Shown piece by piece: positions 51,666 through 64,000 of a stretch of 64,000 bases of DNA (the stretch's first letter is position 1; each line of letters opens with the position of its first letter). Source of the DNA: Mesaphorura yosii (Eukaryota > Arthropoda > Collembola > Poduromorpha > Tullbergiidae); assembly GCA_009869945.1 (NCBI GenBank), contig WIXG01000258.1:1-64000 (forward strand), in the 5' to 3' direction. Under the pieces are notes generated by a model. It was not told the origin of the DNA and made no database searches. It was given only the letters and a program-made list of their open reading frames with translations. Both the position numbers and the translations under genes were made by a program.

Positions 51666-54600
51666 GAAGGGTCCTCTTTCATTCCTTTGAATGTACCCAA
51701 CAGCAGCAGGCTTAAAGCTGTGTGCATTAGAAATGCTACACATTCCCGTGGCACATTGTTGGAGCATGCATTGTTGCTAACAAAGTTTGCTCTTTGCTGG
51801 TCTGCGTCTGGTCTTTCATTGTTGATGGCCATCCTTTGCTGGTCTCTTTGTACACCATAATTTCGAAGGAAGGACGCAAGCAACACTGCGAGAGGTACGA
51901 CACAGGCACATATATGGGAGAAGATTACCAAAATCATCATAAAATACAGATAGAAAAAGAGACGAGTACTTTAGCGTTTAGCCAGCCGCATAGACGTGCT
52001 TTAAATGTAATTTTTCCTCGGCACAACAGTCAGCCAAATGCACTTCGATGGTACACATCACAATCGCAATCACAATGAAAACAAGCACAGTTTTGTGAGG
52101 TGACCAAGTGTTGCTTTGTGTTTGTTTCTGTTGTTTACGAGTGTCACGTCAAGAACTGCATCGCGTGCACATTTTCATACAGTGACACCGGGAGCGCAAT
52201 TTTCAGCTGCGTGCAGTTCCATGAATCAGAACCAGAGAGGAAACTGTGCCAATTCATTCAACCATTCAAAGAGTTATTACTACAGTGAAAGGAACCAAAT
52301 GAGACAAGCGGCTGTTTGAGTTTCACTTAAAAGTTACACCGGAACAACATTATTATCAGCAGCAAGACCTTTACTGCTACAGCAAGATGCACTTATAGCG
52401 TCAGAGGAGCGATTCTTCTTCATCATTCTGGATCCTCGTCCATTACCTGCTTTATACGCCACGTTAACCCGTCTAATAATAAAAAATCGTCTCAGAAACT
52501 GAGCCAAGTCTCGCTGAAGTCTTGGAAGATCGAAGCCTAGGCTAAAGACTAAAAAGACCAAGACGTGAGTCATGAGAAAATAGCACGCATTCATCCGAGA
52601 TCAACTCAACCGGAGAAAACAAGAGACACGAAGATTACTTGTGCCACGCATCGAATACCCGAGCAGTACAAATGATGGATATTTATTGTCAACCAAGAAT
52701 AAGAATGCTGCTTATGCCTTAGCTTGCTGCGGTTGTGGCAATCAGCCCATTGTGTAATTGTAATTCTGTGACAAATAGATGAACAATTCTGCATGTGCTT
52801 TGAATTGTAAAATTTATACTCTCGGAAAGGCGAGACGGAGCACGAAGCAAACTTGTAATCATTACAAATTTTGCGTCCACATACAAACTACGAACAGAAC
52901 CCCTGGAACAGTGCGCCGGAGGAATTAATTGTGGTCTGTGGATACTGGAGCCTCACTCGGTAAGTTACGCTAACGTGTCGCAAACTTTGTAATTTCTCAT
53001 TGTCAACTACATCGGTTCGTTTTTGTTTTCATTCGCGCAATTTTAACATGAATATTGCATTATACCCATGATCATACGGCGTTCATCAAAAGGGGCGACG
53101 GTGTTTACGTGCGGCACAATGACGTAGTGCGATTTCGATACCACATTGTCACAAAAGAGATTCAAAAGTAGTTCCGTAGTTTTCCATTGTGTAATTGCAG
53201 TTGTAGTCTTGTAGTTGTGGCGCATTTACTTTACTAATTTTATGACTGGAAGGATTAATCTTCAGATAATTCATCAATGGGTCATCGCAGTCATGACGTT
53301 GCGTTATGCGTTGTAATTCGTGAGAACTGTGAATCACTTTATTCTCGTTGGATGTTCGAAGCGACGCGACGCTTAGAATAGTTGGATCTCAAGCTGTCTC
53401 AAGCGAGTGTTGTTGGTGTTGTTTGGGTGGTGGACGCCGACAACTTAATTTTTCACGCTTACCAATTTACGCGACACTGTGAGCCTTGACAACATTGTCT
53501 GCGGTTTCGCCTGTCGCTGTCATTGTCTTGCGGCGTGAAGATTAAAGACCGAGTAAACAAATTGTAATTTAACGCAAATTAACGCAGACGCGAAACGCGA
53601 AAGTGTGAAGCGTGAAACTTGTGAACAAGCTTAATTAAAGTGTGTTGTGATGTGGATTGGTTTTTATCATGGCAATCTTCAATGCTGGTGCTACACAAAT
53701 CTGCATCCTTCAATGTTCCTTAATTTATGCGGGTGGACCAGAAGCTCGGTACTCTTCATCTTTAAAATATTCGACATGGTGTGAATAAATTGTTGCGTGG
53801 TTTTTGTGCTACGCTTAATTTCAAATTCAGATCCTCAACCGCACGTGCTGCACGTTGGCCAATGACCATTTATGTAAACTTGATCCTGTGTTTCATTTGT
53901 CACATATGAGAAATGACACTCGAAGTCAAGCAGAGTACAGATTGGAATTTGAGACTGAGCGTGAAGTGTGAAGATATGAGTCGAAATTGTCGAAATAGGA
54001 TTTACATCTCTACGGTACATGGTCCTGAAGTGATCTTCATTGTACAAAGGGTACAATATTTATTCATTCTTTTAACCCAAGCGACTGGTGTGACTAAAAA
54101 GCAAACACCTTTTCACTTTCAAGTCTCACCGTCCCGTCAAACCGGCGATCGAGTTCTAAAGTCAAACTCAAATACAGATAACGAAAGGGTGGTTTAATGA
54201 AAATGAATGCAGGGTAAACCACGCACAGCAGACAGATGTTACGAATTTTATGAGTACAATTTGAGATGCTTTGCTGTGTGTAACGTTTTGATCTTGTGCA
54301 CTTTGGTGGCTAGGTTTTTACTGAAGTTCTGACATTTCCTTAAATGGCTACATTTTCTTGAGTCCCCGATTCGACAAATCGCATTTTAAGGCAGGTACTT
54401 AAATTTTTATTGTTGTCATTGTTGTTTAGAAAGTCATCTTCATACTACACAGGCTTGGTTTGATGTTTACAGTGTGAGACAGTTACGCATGTTAAAATTT
54501 TGTGGTCTAGCCCAGACTTTGACGACTGGCTGACTGAGTGAGTTCTCGTCGTAGATCAGTCGTTCGATTGAGAACAAAAGAAATTCTTCGCATATTCTCT

Positions 54601-57600
54601 CTTAAAACGCTAATAAAAAGCCAGCATGCAATTATTGAAACAATAGTGCGCTATGCCTCAGCACAAAGACCGATGAAACGATGAATATGCAAAATTCTCA
54701 GTTCACGAATTAGGTGAAGCGAATGTGTCTATAATTATCAGTCAAATTTTGTTTTTGAAGGAATCTACTCGGAGTCAGGCGGTTTCATGAGAGTAAAATG
54801 TAAAACTAAATTATTACTCATGCAATTCATACACAATGCATCGATTGTGCTATTATGTTTTAATAGCGGGAATTGTCTGCCCACTTGCATTTGTGAGTGC
54901 AACTCACAACACATGCGATGCATCTATAAATTACACGGATGAATGACTCGCACGGCCTCAGACTTACATTTGATAGAAAAGAAATCTTTAGATTTTATTC
55001 TTGCTTCCAAATTTAAGTGCCTCAGGTCTGTGGATTTATGTACATAATTTAATGGCCAGCGTCTAGTGTCTTGTCTGGGCAATGCACTGTACAAAATTGT
55101 ATGGTTTGGTCAAGTATGTGGACTTTCATTTATCTTTATCTTGACTTGGCTTGGCATTTTGGTAAAGCTGCCCTGTCCTATACAATCTATTCACCAATGC
55201 AGTGCCGAGTGTGTGTATCAAGTGCTTATTCTGCGATAACTCTACTCCAAGTCCACTGCATTCGTGTATCAGCATCACGCATGCATGCATTTTCTCCACA
55301 AGCAACGAGAGACTTTCAAAAAAGAGGAATTTTGGTCTGACTTGATGATCATTTATCATGATTTATGGACATTTGCAAAATGGGTGAAAGTCGGAAAACT
55401 GTCATTCGAATCGTTTTCATCATCGCTTCTGAATTCGATGTGTCCAGGATTGTCAATCGGTAAATCTTCTCGGGTATTACCCGGATTTCCTCGCAGATGT
55501 TTCGTACTTTCAATGGAAATGTGCATTGTTGCTGTTTGGTGTACTTTCGGTCCTACACCATCGCATGAATCATGCATGCAATGCTGTGTAATGCAAGGGA
55601 GGGATGCTGATGGGTTTGGTTTTTTATGTGTCAGGCTATGCTCGCCGTCGCCCCGTAAGCTGACTAAGCTCTGTTGATACATGCAGTTCATTCGGAACAC
55701 GGACCACATTGTTGTGGACCGACTGACTATTGAATTTACATTTACAATACATTTGGTCTTTTGGTGCATGAACAACTGCTTTTGATTTTTGGTCTGGTCC
55801 ATCGTAGAGCACAGCAGAGTCTTGCATTTGATACGGATGCATTACATTATGCAGTCAGTCCCTTATAATTACCATTTACCACCATAACCTGGCTTTAGCT
55901 TTGGTTTCGGCTATCGGAATAAAACACAGCATAAAAATAATAGAATATTAATGCAAATCAAATGCGTTGATGGTGCCGTTTAAGCAAGGGCTTCAGTGTG
56001 GCGGTGAAAATCCATTGTTGTTGAGTCCGTTTTCTGTCAGCCGAAGCCGAATTTTCGTTCGCAGCTTGGCTCTAATGTTGTAATTATGTGTACCGGAGAT
56101 GACGAGTGGAGCGATGTACCGGCGACTTTGAATTTGACTCGTATCTGCGTCTTCCGCATTTAAAGCCGGCACCGCCGGATTCATCTATGCTTTGTGTCCG
56201 GCGAAAATGGGCTGCTGCCTCATTTATGAACGCAGCACGGAATTAATGAGGCGGATGCCCTTTTAAAATTTCAAACCATGGATTCAATTCCGGAATGGTG
56301 GTAAATTGCCACCGTCTTGAGTTCTAACGCAGTCGAACCGACAATCGTTAATAATTCCGGTTGCGAAATAATTTCCTACCTGCAATTACTCTTTGCTCCA
56401 CTTGAAATCGAATTTGGGCATGCGAGCATGTAGAACATAATTGAGTGCATTAATTTTGGTCTTTATTTCATGTCATCTTTCGGTTAACACACCCTGCACA
56501 TATTTTTCCACTTCCTTATTTGGATTTCATAACAGTTGGGCACTGCTGCAGCTTCACCCTGTGCAAAACAAACACGTGGGGTGTTATAGCACCGTATGTC
56601 CAAAAGGTAATCTTCTCAAATCGTACAATGATCCCAATTTGCCACTTGCACATGCTGCGCATAGAAAAGATGCATAGACTGCGACTTCTTTCTTGCTGGT
56701 CAGATCCGACCTTCGGACTCGATTCACGAATTCCCACGGCAAGTGAAATTCACACGTCTGGAATCAATTGCATCGAAGTGTACTCTGAACGTGAATTACA
56801 CAGTTGAAGAAGTGAACTTCAGAGCACCACCCCGTAGAATTCTGTTCACTTTTACTTTTAATATACTTGAAATTCAAATGTACTCCAGACAGAACAAGTG
56901 CCCACCTGCTGTGGGCGAGCATAGGAAATTGCCATTAAGTCCAAAAATATTTCGGAGAGGCTCCATTGCCCGTCTACTTGTGATGGTAAAATAATAGAAA
57001 CCATTTAATCTATCTTTTGTGTAATCATGGAAGAATTAATGCTTTTATAAAAAGAAATTAAGAGTTCTAGTACAAAGAGGTTATACGTCCGGATGTAGGG
57101 AGCATAAGTTATGCACGTAATTTGGCTTTCAACTCTTGTAGGTTGTCTGGAACGTTGTTCGTGTCCTATTTATCACGGGATTGCTGTAATTTATGGGGTT
57201 GCAGGAGTGCTAGTCGTAGTCTGCATTTCGATTGCATGCAGAGCGAGCAACAAAAACTGGAAAACCGTTTTTAACTTCAAGCTCATTGAAATCTCCTTAG
57301 CTTGGAGGTTCTTGATGTGATCAAGTACGAACAACAGGAAGCCTTGGCCTTGCCGAAGGGGTGAAGCGAATCTCAAGTGGTGAGCGCACACTTGAACTTG
57401 AAATTAAAGTGAAATTAAAGTAGTTTATGAACTGCAGTAGTCGGCTGGCTCCGATAAAAAATGTATTTCCGAGAACCCCGATGGAATGGGACATGGCGCT
57501 GGCCATGTGGTTCTGTCCGTTGAGAAATTCATATTCACAGCCAAATCCTCATTGCAAATGTGTTGCAAAAAGCTTTTGGTACACCTTGGCGAAACTGCAA

Positions 57601-58659
57601 ATATTTTACTTAATCATTAGACCTTGATTTATGTCTGTTTATAAATTCGTTATCATCAAACTTTTGTATCAGTAAATATTACGTCAGCGAATTCGTCGTA
57701 GAATTGAATCCTAACTTTTGCTTGTTAAATTACGAGACGGCCACGACTGGCCAAGGTCAATTCTTAAATTTAATATTACCTTCTTTGAGAGCTCAGAAGC
57801 ACTGACCAAGAGATTAAATAACTTCGAATTTCATTATTCCCACAGATTTCCCCTGGGATTAAGCTCGAGAAAGATCAAAGTATTCAATGTATGAGTTGAG
57901 AAATCAGAAACAATAGCAAGAAAACGTGGAAGTAAAGTAAATCTATTGTTTCTGCTTGAAGAATTTGCTAACTCCTGTCAGTGTTTCATCTTTATCTAAA
58001 CCAGCGGACAGAGAATTTCTTAATCTTCTCATAACTCTAACTCCTCTCACATGTGCGCTGTAAACTTCACAGAATGTTGATTGTTTACAGATTGTATTAA
58101 TCCGAATGTAGCTCCTGGGTTTTTGACAGAAGTTGGAAAATGAAACGGCAACAGCCCTCTGGGGATTTTGGGCCTAAGTCGTTTCGTGAAGTAGCTGTAT
58201 CAGTGGATACTACTCCTAATTTTCGACAATTTGAGGCAGGAAACTTGCGTCCGGAAATGCAACCCTTCGGAGGTACGGCTCGGCGAATGTCCAAAAAAGT
58301 GACATTTTCGACCAAAACTTGCCAACTTCAAACCGCTGTACCAGGAGCCTGCCGTAATGCAGACTAAGCCTGAGGTGTGCTTTCTGTAGGGGATAGATGT
58401 TTTGTGGAATGTATCGGTGAGCAAGATCAGATGTGGGCACTGTGGCTAGTCAAAGATGACCACCAGTGTAATCTCACGTGCGTTATCCGTGTGATCTATC
58501 CAACAAGAAATTCCTGTTGTGTTAGCGATTCTGCTGAATTCCTTTAATAAATTATTACTACCTGTCTCCGTTTTGGTCCTCCGTGTCGATTAAAATGAAC
58601 GACCACCAGAATCCAAGAAACGACTCAATTATGAGTAAAGTACTATTTCTGGGGTTTCA

Positions 58660-58673
58660 GGGGCCGTAGCCCC
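58660..58673. repeat. Short GC-rich hairpin GGGGC-CGTA-GCCCC
   Basis: A perfect 5-bp stem with a 4-base loop in otherwise AT-rich DNA, about 70 bases past the end of the SWIM-like pseudogene. It may be flanking debris of the same mobile element. Confidence 0.4.
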
Positions 58674-58707
58674 CAACTATTTTCCTAGTCGGGTATTCGC
58701 TGTACAA

Positions 58708-58727
58708 TAATATATATATAGATATAT
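58708..58727. repeat. TA dinucleotide run
   Basis: A short run of alternating T and A, interrupted once (TATATATATAGATATAT). Confidence 0.8.
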
Positions 58728-58741
58728 TCTACACAACTGGG

Positions 58742-59460
58742 TGGAATCTCGTGCAGTCAGCGGCACTCAGAAGACAATTGCCGACTTTTGAGGCTAGGAA
58801 AATAATTCTGGCCTGATGTCTTGCGAAGCCAAAATACCATAAGACTGCGGAGATGTGATAGTACATTCCAACAGTTCGTCCACCTACGGGGCACTTGCAC
58901 TACCAACCTTTGTTTGAGTCTGGACCATTGTAACCTGCAAAAATCCAAGAAGTTCTGACAACGAAGTTCAGGTTAATATGGTCAAGATTGAAATGTTCAA
59001 ATACCTGGCGTGAACGCCATCCAGATAACGTGTGCTACGTTGGATTTATGTCTGGATGCAAGTTTTACTCGAAGATTGTTGTCCGGCTTCAAGGATCCAA
59101 ATTTTAAACTTATCGTCTTTGTGTTCGAGGTGAAAGGCTACGAGGGCTGGCGCCATTTTTAATTGAAATAATCCCATTGCAAGTTGAGTTTCGTCCTCTG
59201 TGAGTCTTGGGAAGTCTTTGAACATGCCAGTCTCGTAAATTCGCCCATCTCGTGCACGTCTGCTTTGCCATCTGACCGAACCTCCGGCTTAACAGCGGGC
59301 TAAAGTGGAAATGATGTCAGGAAGTGTGTATTTAATGCCGTAAACTTCACGAACATACATTAAGTTGCTGATCATTGTTCCACTCAGAATGACGTTGCCT
59401 AGCTCCTTTCTAGGGCAGCGTGCCTTCGGCTCTATGCTGGAGAGATATGATGTCAGTCAA
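58742..59460 (-). pseudogene. Broken SWIM-zinc-finger gene fragment, probably transposon-derived
   Basis: Read on the minus strand, pieces in different frames resemble the C-terminal half of transposon-related proteins with a DDE domain followed by a SWIM zinc finger: FPRLTEDETQLAMGLFQLKMAP at about 59225-59160 (split here: PRLTEDETQ, LAMGLFQLK), then, after a frame change near 59080, LRVKLASRHKSNVAHVIW, then GW-stop-CKCPVGGRTVG, HISAVLWYFGFARHQ. Breaks: TAA at 59289-59291, the frame change near 59080, TAG at 58900-58902 inside the SWIM motif, and Tyr where the third zinc-binding Cys is expected. A GT-AG intron of about 75 bases seems preserved between FTPG and the SWIM motif. No DDE domain or terminal repeats were recognised. 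The family assignment is from memory of the motif pattern; the upstream part (59290-59460) is not assigned. Confidence 0.6.
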
Positions 59461-62400
59461 CCTCAGCGACACTTCATTATTTAACTCTTTCTCCTTCTCT
59501 GCTTAGACATGTCTGCGTAAATCTCTAATTCCGCATTGCATTGCTTGAGGCCATTGCTTCATAAGTCAATCTTGGTTGCGTAGAAATCAGACATTGAGCT
59601 CTAGCCGAGAGGCTTAATGGAAGGCTTTTATGAGTCTAATTAAGGCGGTCAATTGATAGGTCATGCCTTGTAATAATCCCATGGCTTTTATGTTGGGACC
59701 ACCTTCCTCCAGGCTGGTACAAGTTTCCAGCATTAGTGTCCACATGTAAGGTTCTGATTTTATGGCTAGTGAAAGTCGAACATAAAATGTCCATAAAACC
59801 CAATTTCGCTGGAACCGCCTCTTGGGCACTGGGGCAAGCAAGCGTGAAGCAGCAAACTTGGAGCAAAGAGCCGGCCGTGAAGCGTTCAGAGTAATAAAAA
59901 TTCAATTTCGTGTGCAGTAAATGGAATTTCGCCTTGATTCTGACCTGAGATAGCGCCTAACAGATTTTTATTCCAACTTAGCATGAACTGTTAGGAACGG
60001 ATGTTTACGACATGACACACAATTCGGAATAAGTTGACTTTTAATCTTATGCATTATGCATATGAAAAGGAAAACATATTGGGATGATTGAATGAAAAGG
60101 TCTTGAAGACAAAAGCATATGTAGCTTAGAGATCGGGCACCGGACGTAACTGTCGCTGTGTTCAACCGTGCAACGTTGTTATTATTTCGCTGCCCTAATA
60201 ATCTTGGGACTAAATCTCTCTCTACAAGCTTGCCAGCACGCCATGGCCTACTCAATCTTAATAAGAAGCAGGAGTTTGTTACTGTTCAGGGAGTAGTGAT
60301 CAAACGCTGTAGGAAGCTGAAATGTAAAGTGACTCGAACCAATACGCTTTGAGAAGGAAATCTGAATATTTTAGATGGCAAATGGTAATTACATTTCCAA
60401 ACATTGCGCTGCGTTGCATAGCTATAGTTGCATTGCACGGCATGCCTATTAAAAAGCATTCCTTTCGTCTACTGCCCGAATGCTTTCACATAACTCAAAA
60501 TTAATTACCAAATCCTTAACTGTCTTGCATTATGTATATTGCTATTGCTGTGCAGTCTGCAGATCTCTGGATCTGTGCTAAGTCTGGAGATTGGAGTCCA
60601 ACCCGTCCACGAAGGGCGAGAGGTTTAGAACAGAACAGGGACGGGAACCCAGTTCATAATTTTTTGATTTACGTCAAGCCAAGCATGTAATGAGCAAGGT
60701 TTATACAGATTCACTTTTCATGGAATCGTATAGCCGTAGCACAAGAGCTTGCACATTAGAATCTATTCCTGGCCCGACAGAATTGCCATACAATTAACAG
60801 AGTTGGTTAAGTCGCCATCACCGCCTCGTTGAAGAAAGGACAAGTTCATTAAAGTCTTTTACCACATGTGGTTCCTTTGATTTCAATAAAAAGAGCTGTC
60901 TGCTGTCTGATCAAGAACGAAACGGCAACAATGCAACTGATGAAAATTTAATTTTACGGCTATTATTGACGAGAAGGCTGAATAGATACAAAAACAAGCA
61001 CTACAACCCTGCGCTGGAGCTGGCTTGACACAAAGTGTGATGTGACGTGATGATTAGAAAATGATTTCCCCCAAATGAAGCCCGAGTTGATGGCTTCATT
61101 TACACAGAGCAGACATCTTGTCAAAAACGTGCTCCGATTCCATCTTATTCTCTGAGCCGCGCGTTCATTGAGCTCATTCATGCGTTGTGCACGCACACTG
61201 TTAAGCTAGTGGTAGAAATAATGGTTCCTTTGGACCCTTCAAGAACCGGAATGATAAATGAAGTGTGGTTGCCGGTTAGATTTGCGTTGACGGACAAGAA
61301 ATGACTGACTGACTTGACTTTTGACATTCTGTTATTTTTACCTATTTTGAACCATTTTACTCTCATTTTCAACTCCAACACATGTTCTCTGAATGAATGT
61401 GCATCCATCTCTTCGTATTTATTGTTTCCTTTTCTTTCTAAGCGAGGGAATGGGATGGCATGCGGCCTGGAACAGGAACTCTTTTTCTGCATAAGTCGCT
61501 GCTCAGGATTCATTTTGCTTCAATATTCAGAGTAGCAGCCATGAGCCATTCTCCACCTTCGCGCGGAATCTGAGTCATTACTCATTTCAGCAACACGATA
61601 CGAACGCTTCTACATGAACTAGTCGGACGCATCTTTTATGTCAAATTCAATTACAGGAAGTTGTTAACTTAATGATGACCGAGCTGATGAAGCACTTTAT
61701 TCTTTATCAGCGCAGATATGCTCGTGGCTTAACGCATAAATAAAAATTATGTGGTTGAGAGAATTATGTGCCTTGTGCCTAATTGAAAAAGAACACTCTG
61801 TGTTGTGCAATTCCAGTGCAATGGAATCTGCCTTTCCGAAAGGTCACACAAACACTGCTTTAAATTATGAATACGAACGGTGTCTGCAACTGTAATCTGG
61901 TCTCTGGTGTCCAAAACAGAAGCATTAAAACCTCATAAAAAGATCATTTCCTCATTCATTCCTTCAAAAGTTCAGAATTCAGAATACATGACTGAATGAA
62001 TTTCCAGTAGCAATTAATCAAATCTTTCAAACCTCATTTGGCAGTCGACATTGATGTTTTCAAAAGTTGGACGATAGATTCATTTGATTCACATTATAAA
62101 CGATTAACAAGTCGAGGCTAATTCAATGTGTGATCGATTTTATGGTTGAACTTATGAGTTGATTCTTGTTTTCGGTGTCTGAGAAGGAAAATAAATGCAC
62201 CAAGTATTGACAAGAGAAGGTGGAGAATCCACGGTGACCTTTGCGAATTATGAAGCACACAATGGCACAACACCAGCGAACAGCGTTCATTCGTTGTGGA
62301 CAAAAGCACGCATAAAAATAAAATCTTTACGATTGTGGACCTACATAATGCATTGTGTTCACAGATTCTCAAATATTTATCTTGTCCTTTGAATTTGCAA

Positions 62401-63578
62401 TGTCTCACAGCGTGACATCGCTAAAACAGAAGATTATTTGGACATTCATCTTTGCAACTGCAACATCTTTAAGCCTTTATAATCTCTGGCCTGGGTTTAA
62501 ATGAATTGCAAATGGGTTTAGAAATGCGTGAGTCCACGGCTCCACGGGTCGCTCACTCGGCCGATGGATTACTCGCAATCACGCACGACTCTTTGTGCCA
62601 ATATTTATTTACATGCGGACAAAAGATGACATTGACTTGCATCAGTACAAAAGGCATGAAGTCACGACGCGACATCATTGGCTGTACGTGAAATGCTAGG
62701 GCAGACTGATTCAATGACTCAATTGACAGTTAAGAGCTGGCTTTTGTAAATATTCGCATGTGCTTGTTTTAAGCAATGGACTGCAACAGCAGTGAAGTAC
62801 TAAGAATTATTGCAACATTATTCATTTATTTTTCATTTCTACACATTTTCTTTCCGAGAAATTGTGGACATAAAAGTTATTGACACGTCCACCAGAGAAG
62901 CAAGATCGCGAGCCGACTCAACAATCTTATGCAGCGTAGTAGTATTCATAAATCATTTATTTTTTATTTCTTTCAGGTTTCATAAATGAAAAATCCATAC
63001 ATTGTCGCTTTCGCCATTGCCATTGCTGTGCCGATGGTGTAAGACAAAGGAGGAAGAAGAAGAGCCTCTGCCTGAATTGTTGAAGCAAGAATCTACTTGA
63101 GAAAAAATCTCAAGAGACTGCAGGAGTGTGAAACTGTGGTGTGCTACGAGGCTTTGTGCATTACACTGTGCGTGAACGTGAAATATGTGCTCGCCGTCTC
63201 CATTGAGAAACTAATTTTTCAAACTTGAAACAACCAAATATCAGTTTCAACTGCTCAGCTCCGTCATCATTATCATCAACATCTTCAAGTGAGTTACGTA
63301 CGAGTGCGTATGTGCGTCTTGAATCCTTCACACATTCATATCATCACTTTGCTGTTTACAATCAAAACAATACACACCGGGCCACGCGGAGCAAAGGATA
63401 CACGACGGACAACGAAGGTTTCGTATTGTTTTCTTTGTGAAACCACCAGGGAAGAGCGAAGTCAGAAGTCATAGGTCGTACCACCGCCACGATACCACAC
63501 TGCCTAACATAACCATCCGAAACTCTCGTAATTCACCTTTGGCACTCGTCTGACTCAGCGACTCGGCGCGTCTTCAAA
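59461..63578. other. Intergenic region with no supported gene
   Basis: About 4.1 kb. The first 450 bases may be further debris of the SWIM-like fragment (minus frames at 59614-59905), but I could not assign them. The rest shows only short frames without domains. 63040-63578 could be 5' UTR or promoter of the candidate exon that follows. Confidence 0.4.
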
Positions 63579-63852
63579 ATGCCGTCTTTAGCTGCAGGTC
63601 ATAAATGCTTTGGATCGGAGCCCCAGCCCCAACCGCACGGGTACGGAACAAACCTCGGCCTCGGCTCTAGGGATGGAAATTGTAATTGGAATTCATCATC
63701 CAACCATCATTTCTCCGAAGCGTCAAATCATCTCCAGCATGAGTGTGATGAGCGACATGAGCGACGGCCGCACCAGAAATACTTGTTTCAAATCCCGTGC
63801 TTAATTAATTTGAAGCAGAGTACTCAGTTTGTGCATTATCCAATACCGCCTG
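63579..63852 (+). CDS. Possible first coding exon of a gene leaving the right edge
   Basis: An ATG in good context (CAAAATGCC) opens 91 codons (MPSLAAGHKCFGSEPQPQPH at the start) ending at a strong donor, G|GTAAGT, at 63853. Base composition is more GC-rich than its surroundings. A second frame over the same DNA (about 63592-63804) is also open and looks protein-like (SPKRQIISSMSVMSDMSDG), so the true frame is uncertain. No family was recognised, and it could be an untranslated exon. Confidence 0.3.
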
Positions 63853-64000
63853 GTAAGTCCCACTACCTCACAAATTCTGACACTAAATTGCGTTCGGGAA
63901 TCAAGGAAAGCAAACGCCGATGAAAGTTAAACGCGTTAGGAAACGAGTTAACTGACTTAACCATGTATTTATTAATATAATTTATGGGGAAACTTGAAAC

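Larger units (their letters stand above)
50052..58659. other. Long intergenic region without supported genes
   Basis: About 8.6 kb. The opposed frames at 55264-55677 (plus) and 55356-55802 (minus), the frames near 56700-57000 and a membrane-like frame at 57111-57320 were read and not recognised; none has a clear splice-bounded structure. It holds one short tandem repeat. Confidence 0.45.

Noticed and set aside
55264-55802. Opposed long frames, 137 codons plus and 148 codons minus
   Set aside because: They are partly mirrors of each other, and neither has recognisable motifs. The minus frame's acidic end is protein-like but unsupported.
56301-56360. tRNA-like GGTTCGA word on the minus strand
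   Set aside because: No acceptor stem, D-arm or anticodon arm could be fitted around it; the similar word near 60335 fails likewise.
57111-57320. Plus-strand frame with a hydrophobic stretch (VIYGVAGVLVVVC)
   Set aside because: A membrane-like stretch alone is weak evidence, and no neighbouring exons could be linked to it.

Overview
This window is nuclear DNA from an animal, most probably an arthropod. It is AT-rich, every gene is split by GT-AG introns, and polyadenylation signals follow several stop codons. The five complete or near-complete genes are all animal families. Three of them, a norpA-type phospholipase C beta, an mbt/PAK4-type kinase and a klingon/wrapper-type Ig protein, look closest to arthropod genes. 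I cannot name the species. There is no sign of prokaryotic or plasmid DNA.

Layout: (1) 271-2930, minus: Rtf1, a Paf1-complex transcription factor, running off the left edge. (2) 3743-6225, plus: Arp2, head-to-head with Rtf1, with an 18-nt in-frame microexon. (3) 7259-9608, plus: a divergent Cys-loop ligand-gated ion channel of 554 aa. (4) 11818-14847, plus: mbt/PAK4-type kinase, 748 aa. (5) 16406-35503, minus: norpA-type PLC beta, 1101 aa in 22 coding exons, with one pair of mutually exclusive 80-nt exons. (6) 46531-50051, plus: a secreted, probably GPI-anchored protein with three Ig domains and an FN3-like region, 587 aa. (7) 58742-59460, minus: a broken gene fragment with a SWIM-type zinc-finger region, probably transposon-derived. 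(8) 63579-63852, plus: a possible first coding exon of a gene leaving the right edge.

Exon models were built by reading splice sites and checking reading phase. For Arp2, the channel, the kinase, norpA and the Ig protein, the summed coding length is a multiple of three with one stop, so these models are strong. Arp2 and mbt/PAK4 both act on actin and cell shape. norpA, the channel and the Ig protein suggest neural or sensory signalling. I see no operon-like coupling, and the neighbourhood is probably incidental. About 30 kb (35.5-46.5 kb and most of 50-63.5 kb) holds no gene I can support.

The two most interesting signals are regulated splicing cassettes: the Arp2 microexon with an Rbfox-like TGCATG seven bases downstream, and the norpA exon pair with three TGCATG copies in the intron between its members.
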